A DNA stretch of 8,238 nucleotides from Sphaerochaeta sp. Its GTDB lineage: Bacteria > Spirochaetota > Spirochaetia > Sphaerochaetales > Sphaerochaetaceae. The stretch is taken from contig DMOO01000129.1 of NCBI GenBank assembly GCA_003456855.1, forward strand, positions 1 to 8,238, in the 5' to 3' direction. The notes under the pieces were generated by a model. It did not search any database and was not told where the DNA came from. It worked only from the letters and a program-made list of their open reading frames with translations. The translations under genes and the position numbers were made by a program. Positions 1 to 5,730 of this stretch are shown piece after piece (within the stretch, counting starts at the first letter, position 1; every line of letters begins with the position of its first letter).

Positions 1-511
1 TGGAAATCAACCTTGTGACCGTCAAGTCGATGTTCTCTTCAGGGTCTCTCTCCTCCATTTCCGGATAGAAAGCGCTCAACGAGGCTACCATGCTAGCCAA
101 GATTGACATCGGGTGAGCATCTGCCGGATAGGAGCGGAAGAAGTTTCTCATGTTGTAATGGAGCATTGAATGCTTGTTCAGAAGCTCCTGGTAGTTCTTT
201 CGTTCTGAGGCGTTCGGAAGGGTCCCCTTCACAAGCAGATGGGCGACCTCGATGAAGTCGCAGTTCTCAACCAGATCCTCGATGTCGTAGCCACGGTATC
301 TGAGTATTCCCTTCTCTCCGTCTATGTAGCAGATCGAGGATTTGCAGGAGCCTGTGTTCATGAAGCCTGGGTCATAGGTTATATACCCTGTCTTCTTTCT
401 GAGACCTTCGATGTCAATGCTGTGATTGCCCATGTTGTCGGTTATGACATTGAGTGAAACATCTCCCTGATCAGGTAGGATCAGATGAGCCTTGTCTTTA
501 TCTACAGACAT
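1..511 (-). CDS. gltA: Citrate synthase, N-terminal part (cut by window edge)
   Basis: Citrate synthase condenses acetyl-CoA with oxaloacetate to citrate in the cytoplasm. The minus strand reads open from an ATG at 511 to the window edge, giving 170 residues of a protein usually about 430 long. Residues 46-75 (YDPGFMNTGSC..., then IDGEKGILRYRGYDI) match the conserved N-terminal block of bacterial citrate synthases (E. coli FDPGFTSTASC...IDGDEGILLHRG). HPM at 133-135 matches the later SHPM segment. The catalytic His/His/Asp residues lie beyond the edge, so integrity cannot be judged. The start is supported by GGAGG about 8 bases upstream (516-520). It follows the lipoprotein gene on the same strand after 109 bp that hold a candidate promoter and a dyad. 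With acn and icd upstream it completes the route to 2-oxoglutarate. Confidence 0.95.
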   Translation of the reverse strand, partial: MSVDKDKAHLILPDQGDVSLNVITDNMGNHSIDIEGLRKKTGYITYDPGFMNTGSCKSSICYIDGEKGILRYRGYDIEDLVENCDFIEVAHLLVKGTLPNASERKNYQELLNKHSMLHYNMRNFFRSYPADAHPMSILASMVASLSAFYPEMEERDPEENIDLTVTRLIS

Positions 512-548
512 TATCCGCCTCCACAAATTTATTCACAATTTCTGCATG

Positions 549-569
549 AATTTGCAAAAAATGCGAATT
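549..569. promoter_or_regulatory. Inverted repeat in the gltA leader, possible operator or mRNA hairpin
   Basis: AATTTGCA (549-556) and TGCGAATT (562-569) form an 8-base dyad around a 5-base A-rich centre, with one mismatch that becomes a G-T wobble in RNA. It sits just downstream of the predicted gltA start point, where a repressor would block initiation. No T-run follows, so it is not a terminator. The function is inferred from position only. Confidence 0.35.
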
Positions 570-576
570 TGTGTTG

Positions 577-605
577 ATACTACCACAATTAGGAAATAGT
601 GTGAA
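577..605 (-). promoter_or_regulatory. Candidate sigma-70-type promoter for gltA
   Basis: On the minus strand TTCACA (605-600) is followed, after 17 bases, by TAGTAT (582-577). These match the -35 consensus at 5 of 6 positions and the -10 consensus at 4 of 6. Transcription would start near 570, leaving a leader of roughly 60 bases before the gltA ATG at 511. No hairpin with a T-run ends the upstream lipoprotein gene, so gltA could also be reached by readthrough from the acn promoter. Confidence 0.4.
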
Positions 606-620
606 GAGTTAAGCTTTTAT

Positions 621-2177
621 TTATCTTCTGGAAGTTATTGAAACGCTGTCGAACTCGACTCCGTCCTTGCCGATCACATGCATAGTCATGCACTCGGGGT
701 TCACCTCGAACCACACTCCGCCAACCACGTTCTCGTCTGTGTAGTAGGCCGCCCTGCTTCCGAGCTTGTCCAGGGCATTGCTGAACTCTGAAAGGCCCTT
801 GCCCTCGGTCTCCGGGCTTGTTACATAGACTGTTCCGACATCGGAGACAGCATCACCGAACAAGGCCAGGGAACGTGTATAGGAATGGGTGTCTGATGCA
901 AGGGCAAGATCCACGCCACATCTGTCGAACACAGGCTGCCAGACCCTGTAGTTTCCAACCCCATCCTCACCGCCGTCAAGGAAGGCATAGTGCTGCACTG
1001 CAACAAGATAGCGGAACCTGCCAGCATTCATCGAGACAACATCCTCGAACCAGGACACCTGTGCAGCAAGATCTGTATCGGCAGACGGTAACAACGTAGC
1101 TTCAGGAGCCATGGAATCCATGCAGATGAAAAGAACCCCATCATGGATGAACCAGTAGCAGCTGTCAGGTGCAGCTAAGCTGTTGTCAGGTAACGCCACA
1201 GCATCCAGGAAGTAGGAGTTGGCCGTGATTCCCTTCTTCCCCTTCGGATAGTACTCGTGGTTGCCTATCAGGAAGGCCCATTGCATGTCATCAAGAAGAC
1301 CGCTTTCAGTCCAGTAGTCCCAGTAGAGATACACCTGGCCCTTGTTGACCATGTCACCCGAGAACAGGCAGAAATCCAGATTGGAAGGACCGTTCTGCTC
1401 CTCGAAGTACGAAAGAAGCTCAACTATGTTCCCCATTCCATCAGGCACATTGATGTGCCTGTCACTGAGCCATGCAAAGCTGAATGAACCAGATGAACCT
1501 GCAGTACTGAAGGAAGAAACATCAGACGACAATGCCTCACCGGAGTCATCAATCCAGGAGACCTTATAGGAATATGCAGCCCCAGGAACCAGGTCCGAGA
1601 GCTCCACCCTGTATCTGTACATGCCCGGGATGTCGGCCCAATCGGAAGTAGTCATCACACCTGTGGCAGGTACAGATGTCCAAGAAGAAGAGCCGGATAT
1701 GCAGTGCTCCAAGGTGCAGCTTTCATAAGGTGAAAGCCAAGAGATCACAGCCTCTGTTGAGGAGTCCTGACCAGGTCCCGCCATGAGCAGACGAGGATAG
1801 GATGAGAGCACGGTCACGGTGCAGGTGGCCGACTTGGATGGATCATTTGAGAGAGCTGCCACAACCTTTACTGTGACATTTTCAGGACCTGAATTATGAG
1901 CAACCAAAACACCGTCTGAAACCTCAAGAACAGACTCGTCAGAGCTGGACCAAATTAATCCAATGGATTCAGAACCATCTACCCCAGACTTGAACTTAAC
2001 CTCAGAATTTAAAGTAGCTGTGCCATTATAGAGTATCGTTTCAGTATAGCTGTCCAATCGTACAGCCTGCACCAAAGACGCTGAAGAAGCAGTACCTGAG
2101 GTGCTTGAACAGGAGACAAAGGCAAGGCAGAGAACAAAAGTGAATACCAGAAAACAAAGAGCTGAAGTTCTTTTCAT
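621..2177 (-). CDS. Lipoprotein metallophosphoesterase with Ig-like and PAP-type N-terminal domains
   Basis: Predicted surface or periplasmic calcineurin-like phosphoesterase of 518 residues; the substrate is unknown. Residues 1-23 form a lipoprotein signal: KR start, hydrophobic core, and FVSC with lipidated Cys23, a relaxed lipobox of the kind common in spirochaetes. Residues about 38-125 resemble a bacterial Ig-like (Big_2) domain, and about 128-228 the fibronectin-like N-terminal domain of purple acid phosphatases. The catalytic domain shows the metal motifs in order: D239-R-H241, GD (D275), GNHE (N306-H307), VQH (H396) and SDTHSY (D429, H431). The last motif is normally GHxH, so its first His is replaced by Asp. 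An ATG six bases further out (2183) exists, but GAGG (2189-2186) lies 8 bases before the 2177 ATG and only 2 before the outer one, so I chose 2177. It begins 33 bp after icd on the same strand, probably cotranscribed. The family call is firm; the physiological role is not. Confidence 0.85.
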   Translation of the reverse strand: MKRTSALCFLVFTFVLCLAFVSCSSTSGTASSASLVQAVRLDSYTETILYNGTATLNSEVKFKSGVDGSESIGLIWSSSDESVLEVSDGVLVAHNSGPENVTVKVVAALSNDPSKSATCTVTVLSSYPRLLMAGPGQDSSTEAVISWLSPYESCTLEHCISGSSSWTSVPATGVMTTSDWADIPGMYRYRVELSDLVPGAAYSYKVSWIDDSGEALSSDVSSFSTAGSSGSFSFAWLSDRHINVPDGMGNIVELLSYFEEQNGPSNLDFCLFSGDMVNKGQVYLYWDYWTESGLLDDMQWAFLIGNHEYYPKGKKGITANSYFLDAVALPDNSLAAPDSCYWFIHDGVLFICMDSMAPEATLLPSADTDLAAQVSWFEDVVSMNAGRFRYLVAVQHYAFLDGGEDGVGNYRVWQPVFDRCGVDLALASDTHSYTRSLALFGDAVSDVGTVYVTSPETEGKGLSEFSNALDKLGSRAAYYTDENVVGGVWFEVNPECMTMHVIGKDGVEFDSVSITSRR

Positions 2178-2181
2178 GGGC

Positions 2182-2198
2182 ATATCCTCAAGGGATAT
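2182..2198 (-). promoter_or_regulatory. Inverted repeat overlapping the lipoprotein ribosome binding site
   Basis: ATATCC and GGATAT (2198-2193 and 2187-2182 on the minus strand) make a perfect 6-bp stem with a 5-base loop. The ribosome binding site GAGG (2189-2186) is half in the loop and half in the stem, so folding could lower translation of the lipoprotein relative to the upstream icd. A TATAAT-like string directly upstream lacks a recognisable -35 partner. Confidence 0.3.
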
Positions 2199-2210
2199 TA
2201 TAAACCCAAA

Positions 2211-3395
2211 TCAAAGGTTGGAGATGAGTATCTTTCCGAACTCCTTGGTGCCTACGCAGGTTGAAGGGCGTCCCTCCTTGACCATAAGGTCATGGAAGTC
2301 CCTGGTCACTGCCCCGGCCTTGATGGACTTCTCGACTGAGGCCATCACAAGGTCGGCAGCCTCAACGAAGCCTGCATGGCGCAGAAGCATCTCACCAGAG
2401 AGGACAAGGGAAAGAGGATTGACCAGATCCTTGCCTGCGATGTCCGGGGCGATTCCATGGGTCGCCTCGAAGATTGCGCAGCCTGTCTTGTAGTTGATGT
2501 TTGCTCCCGGAGCGATCCCGATTCCACCGACCTGTGCGGCCAGGGCATCGGAGACGTAGTCACCGTTGAGGTTCAAGGTTGCAACCACATCGTACTGCTC
2601 AGGCTTCAGCAGAATGTTCTGGAGGAAGGCGTCGCAGATGCAGTCCTTGACCTCGATGTCTCCACCCTCGTGAGGGATGAACACCTTCCCGTCCTTCTCG
2701 TAGGCGTTGTACTTGGTCTTGGCCAGGTTGTAGCCCCACTTGCGGAAGCCTCCCTCTGTGAACTTCATGATGTTGCCCTTGTGGACAAGGGTGACGTTTC
2801 TTCTGTTGTTGGCTATGGCGTAGTCGAAGGCTGCGCCGATGAGGCGCTCGGAGCCCTCGATGGACACAGGCTTCACTCCGATTGCACTGGTTTCCGGGAA
2901 GCGGATCTTCTTCACGCCCATCTCGCTTTGGAGAAAGCTGATGACCTTTGAAACCTCTTCGGTCCCCTGCTCCCACTCGATTCCGGCGTAGATGTCCTCA
3001 GTGTTCTCACGGAAGACGACCATGTCGACCTTCTCAGGATGGCGCACAGGTGAAGGTACTCCGGTGAAGTACCTCACAGGTCTCTGGCAGACGTACAGGT
3101 CCAGAGTCTGTCTCAGAGCGACGTTGATGCTTCTAGCACCCTTTCCGACTGGAGTCATCAGAGGTCCCTTGATTGCAAGGCCTACCTCCTTGATCCTCTT
3201 CAAGGTGGACTCGGGCAGGTTTGTGCCGAAGAGCATCTCAGCCTTGCCACCGGCATAGGCCTCTTCCCAGGCTATTGCCTTGGCTCCGCCATAGGCCTTG
3301 TCCATGGCAGCGTTAAGCACAGCTCTCATGACCGGTGTGATCTCAGAGCCTACTCCGTCACCCTCTATGTAAACAACTTTTGTGAAATCAGTCAT
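2211..3395 (-). CDS. icd: Isocitrate dehydrogenase, E. coli-type scaffold, probably NAD-dependent
   Basis: Oxidatively decarboxylates isocitrate to 2-oxoglutarate and CO2 in the cytoplasm. It has 394 residues against 416 in E. coli Icd and is clearly homologous along its length. Substrate residues are present: RSINVALRQ (Ser89, Arg95), RPVR (Arg105), [11 protein letters not shown] (Arg129, Tyr136), [11 protein letters not shown] (Lys206), and the metal aspartates Asp255, Asp279 and Asp283 in DAFLQ and [10 protein letters not shown]. The cofactor loop reads [11 protein letters not shown]: Asp318-Ile319 stand where E. coli has Lys344-Tyr345, and Arg365 and Asp369 replace Tyr391 and Arg395. Those four E. 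coli residues bind the NADP 2'-phosphate, and Asp-Ile is typical of NAD-using relatives, so NAD is inferred. Ser89, the E. coli phosphorylation site, is kept, but no AceK kinase is visible. The ATG overlaps the acn stop as ATGA and is preceded by AAGGAG, indicating coupled translation. Confidence 0.95.
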   Translation of the reverse strand: MTDFTKVVYIEGDGVGSEITPVMRAVLNAAMDKAYGGAKAIAWEEAYAGGKAEMLFGTNLPESTLKRIKEVGLAIKGPLMTPVGKGARSINVALRQTLDLYVCQRPVRYFTGVPSPVRHPEKVDMVVFRENTEDIYAGIEWEQGTEEVSKVISFLQSEMGVKKIRFPETSAIGVKPVSIEGSERLIGAAFDYAIANNRRNVTLVHKGNIMKFTEGGFRKWGYNLAKTKYNAYEKDGKVFIPHEGGDIEVKDCICDAFLQNILLKPEQYDVVATLNLNGDYVSDALAAQVGGIGIAPGANINYKTGCAIFEATHGIAPDIAGKDLVNPLSLVLSGEMLLRHAGFVEAADLVMASVEKSIKAGAVTRDFHDLMVKEGRPSTCVGTKEFGKILISNL

Positions 3396-5329
3396 AACGT
3401 CTCCTTGATCTGGTTCAGTCTTCCACCAGCGATCAGCATGCTTCTCTGAAGCTCGCTGACATCCAGGTCCATCTTGAAGCTGTAGCCCTTGGTAATATTG
3501 CGGACGGTGACATCACAGCCGGCCTTGACCTGCGCAATGGCATCAGAGATCTCAAGCTCATCACCCTGCTCTATCCTGTCGTAGTCCGCAGCGTCCTTGA
3601 ACGTCAGCGGCAGGATGCCGAAGTTGCAGAGATTGGCCTGATGGATCCTCTCGATGGACTGGGCCATGATGGCCTTCACTCCAAGATACATCGGGCAGAT
3701 AGCAGCGTGCTCACGTGAGGAGCCCTGGCCGTAGCTCTGGCCTGCGACGATTATGTTGGCGATGCCCTCGTCCCTGTTCAAAGCAGCCTTTGAACTGAAT
3801 TCAGGGTCAACAGGCTCGAATACGAAGGTGCTGTACTTCGGGATGTTGGAGCGGTACTTGAGCCTTGCACCGGCCGGCATGATGTGGTCGGTTGTGATCT
3901 TGTCCCCCACCTTCAGCGTCACGCAGCCCTTGATCGAAGGCAGAAGCGGTGAGCATGCAGGTGGCTCTCCGATGTTCGGACCACGAAGAATTTCGACGTT
4001 CTTAGCATCCGAATTCGGAAATATGAACATATTATCATTGCGAAGGAAGGCAGAAACCGTAGGAACTACGATTTCAGGCAGTCCGAAGGTGGACGGGTCT
4101 GTGAGCACTCCGGTTATGGCGCTTACGGCCGCTGTCTCAGGGCTCACCAGGTATACCTGTGCATCCTTGGTTCCGCTTCTGGCCTCGAAGTTCCTGTTGT
4201 TCGTCCTCAGGCTGACTCCACCTGAGTTCGGTGAGAAATGGTTTCCGATGCAGAAGCCGCAGGCGCTCTCAAGCACCCTTGCGCCAAAGGCAAGCAGCGA
4301 TGCCAAAGTGCCATCTGAGGCTATCATCTCAAGGACCTCACGTGAGCCAGGTGCAACACCCAAAGACACACCGGAGGCAAGAGAATGGCCGGAGAGTATC
4401 TTACCGACTTTGTACAGATCGGCATAGGAGCTGTTCGTGCAGGAGCCGATGGCTATCTGGTTCACAGGAAGTCCAGCAAGCTCGCTGACCTTCTTCACAT
4501 TGCCAGGTGAATGCGGACAGGCAACCATCGGAACAACTGAAGAAAGATCAATCTCGAAGAGCCCGTCGTAGGTTGCATCGTCGTCGGCGCAAAGCGGAGC
4601 ATAGTCCTTCTCCCTGCCCTGTGCCTTAAGGAATGCCTTTGTTGCCTCATCTGACGGGAAGAGCGATGTGGTGACTCCGCACTCTGCCCCCATGTTGCAG
4701 ATGGTGGCCCTCTCAGGGATGCTCAAGGTGGCAACACCCGGGCCAGTATACTCGAACACTGTATTGACGTTGCCCTTCACACCGAAGTGCTCCAGAACGG
4801 TCAGAATGACGTCCTTGGTGGTGCAGAAAGGTCTGAGCTTGCCTGTGAGGCGGATCTCGATGACCTTCGGGCAGATGATGGAGAACGGTACGCCTGCCAT
4901 TGCAAGGGCGACATCAAGGCCACCTGCACCCATCGCGATCATTCCGATTCCACCACCTGTAGGTGTATGGGAGTCCGAGCCGATCAAGGTCTTCCCCGGG
5001 GCTCCGAAGCACTCGAGGTGCACCTGATGGCAGATTCCGTTGCCAGGTCTGGAGAATACTATCCCCTTGGCCTCTGCAACAGACTGGAGGTATCTGTGGT
5101 CATCGGCGTTCTCGAAACCCACCTGGACTGTGTTGTGGTCGACATAGCTCACTGCAAGCTCGTTTCTGATGTGGTCCAGACCGAGGGACTCGAACTGAAG
5201 ATATGCCATAGTGCCAGTCGCATCCTGGGTGAGGGTCTGGTCGATCTTCACGTCGATGCTCTCACCTGCAACCATATTGCCGCCTACCAAATGAGATTTC
5301 AGTATCTTATATGCAATTCCAAATCCCAT
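3392..5329 (-). CDS. acn: Aconitate hydratase, Aquifex-type
   Basis: Interconverts citrate and isocitrate through cis-aconitate using a [4Fe-4S] cluster in the cytoplasm. The 645 residues fit the short Aquifex-type family, not the roughly 900-residue AcnA/AcnB forms. Visible landmarks: [13 protein letters not shown] at 30-42, SYVDHN at 61-66, [11 protein letters not shown] at 117-127, cluster ligands Cys297 (GSCTN) and Cys357/Cys360 (ACGFC), DHIMPAG at 481-487 opening the swivel domain, and [12 protein letters not shown] at 532-543 with the catalytic Ser and Arg. The start at 5329 gives the usual family N-terminus and has GGAGG about 5 bases upstream. It is first in the acn-icd-lipoprotein-gltA run; its stop overlaps the icd start by four bases. 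The promoter region ahead holds a perfect 20-bp dyad, suggesting repression at this point. Confidence 0.96.
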   Translation of the reverse strand: MGFGIAYKILKSHLVGGNMVAGESIDVKIDQTLTQDATGTMAYLQFESLGLDHIRNELAVSYVDHNTVQVGFENADDHRYLQSVAEAKGIVFSRPGNGICHQVHLECFGAPGKTLIGSDSHTPTGGGIGMIAMGAGGLDVALAMAGVPFSIICPKVIEIRLTGKLRPFCTTKDVILTVLEHFGVKGNVNTVFEYTGPGVATLSIPERATICNMGAECGVTTSLFPSDEATKAFLKAQGREKDYAPLCADDDATYDGLFEIDLSSVVPMVACPHSPGNVKKVSELAGLPVNQIAIGSCTNSSYADLYKVGKILSGHSLASGVSLGVAPGSREVLEMIASDGTLASLLAFGARVLESACGFCIGNHFSPNSGGVSLRTNNRNFEARSGTKDAQVYLVSPETAAVSAITGVLTDPSTFGLPEIVVPTVSAFLRNDNMFIFPNSDAKNVEILRGPNIGEPPACSPLLPSIKGCVTLKVGDKITTDHIMPAGARLKYRSNIPKYSTFVFEPVDPEFSSKAALNRDEGIANIIVAGQSYGQGSSREHAAICPMYLGVKAIMAQSIERIHQANLCNFGILPLTFKDAADYDRIEQGDELEISDAIAQVKAGCDVTVRNITKGYSFKMDLDVSELQRSMLIAGGRLNQIKETL

Positions 5330-5358
5330 ATAAGCCTCCAGAACATAATATTTACATA

Positions 5359-5388
5359 TTTATACCATGTTATTGAATCCATATTCAA
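5359..5388 (-). promoter_or_regulatory. Candidate promoter for the acn-icd block
   Basis: On the minus strand TTGAAT (5388-5383) and TATAAA (5364-5359) are separated by 18 bases. This is a reasonable sigma-70-type promoter with a predicted start near 5352 and a short leader of about 22 bases containing the GGAGG of acn. The -35 hexamer lies inside the dyad at 5371-5390. Confidence 0.5.
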
Positions 5389-5390
5389 TA
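5371..5390. promoter_or_regulatory. Perfect 8-4-8 inverted repeat, probable operator of acn
   Basis: TATTGAAT (5371-5378) and ATTCAATA (5383-5390) are exact reverse complements around a 4-base centre. The dyad covers the -35 and upstream spacer of the candidate acn promoter, the usual place for a repressor site, and it lies about 28 bp upstream of the candidate -35 of the divergent ferredoxin gene. The spacing of its TTGA/TCAA halves (8 bases) is two longer than the canonical FNR or CRP site, so I do not assign a regulator family. Confidence 0.5.
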
Positions 5391-5417
5391 CAAACGAAGG
5401 CTGCCAACCAAAAACGA

Positions 5418-5444
5418 TTGAAAGCCCCTACCAAAGTGTAATAC
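5418..5444 (+). promoter_or_regulatory. Candidate promoter for the ferredoxin gene
   Basis: TTGAAA (5418-5423) and TAATAC (5439-5444) lie 15 bases apart, slightly shorter than the optimal 17. Transcription would start at about 5451-5454, at or next to the ATG at 5454, which would make the transcript leaderless. There is no Shine-Dalgarno sequence before this ATG, consistent with that reading. Confidence 0.3.
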
Positions 5445-5453
5445 CATCAAATC

Positions 5454-5717
5454 ATGACAATAACAATAACAGACGGCCAGAAGACAATAGAATGCCCCTT
5501 CAGAAGCGGCGAGGAGCTCCTTACGGTGATAAAGCGATACATACACTTCAACAGCCCCTGCGGAGGCAGAGGCTTCTGCGGCGCCTGCAAGTGCGATGTG
5601 AAGAAGCCCGGAAGTGATGTCTTCAAGCCTGAGCTCGCCTGCTTCATGAAGGCAGAGGACGGCATGGTCGTCAAGGTCAGGTCCATCTACCCGCCACAGG
5701 CGAGCCTCTTCGATTGA
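5454..5717 (+). CDS. Small [2Fe-2S] ferredoxin-like protein
   Basis: Predicted soluble one-electron carrier of 87 residues, the only plus-strand gene seen. Cys36, Cys42 and Cys45 in PCGGRGFCGAC and Cys63 in LACFMKAEDG give the C-x5-C-x2-C...C pattern of plant/adrenodoxin-type [2Fe-2S] domains; Cys47 is an extra cysteine. The distance to the fourth ligand is only 17 residues, shorter than in typical stand-alone ferredoxins. The overall look (GGxGxCGxC, then ACxxxxEDGMVVKV) recalls the N-terminal domain of larger corrinoid-activation ferredoxins, but here it stands alone. An in-frame TAA at 5439 and no other nearby start make ATG 5454 the only plausible start, although it lacks a ribosome binding site. 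It is divergent from acn and convergent with the iron-sulfur flavoenzyme preA. An electron-transfer partnership with either enzyme is conjecture. Confidence 0.8.
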   Translation: MTITITDGQKTIECPFRSGEELLTVIKRYIHFNSPCGGRGFCGACKCDVKKPGSDVFKPELACFMKAEDGMVVKVRSIYPPQASLFD

Positions 5718-5730
5718 GATAAATTAAATA

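Noticed and set aside
239..457. Plus-strand open frame of 72 codons near the left edge
   Set aside because: The opposite strand encodes the highly conserved N-terminal block of citrate synthase, so this is a shadow.
2190..2204. TATAAT string between icd and the lipoprotein gene as an internal promoter
   Set aside because: No acceptable -35 hexamer lies at 16-18 bases, and the predicted start would fall in the ribosome binding site. Readthrough from icd is simpler.
2376..2951. Plus-strand open frame of 191 codons opposite icd
   Set aside because: It is the antisense shadow of conserved isocitrate dehydrogenase sequence, with no ribosome binding site or recognisable domain.
4787..5617. Long plus-strand open frame (276 codons) opposite the acn start and into the ferredoxin gene
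   Set aside because: It runs antisense to the conserved aconitase N-terminus and in another frame over the ferredoxin cysteine motif. Its product has no recognisable domain and low-complexity runs.
5447..5686. Minus-strand open frame opposite the ferredoxin gene
   Set aside because: The plus strand carries a clear C-x5-C-x2-C iron-sulfur motif; the minus-strand product has no features.
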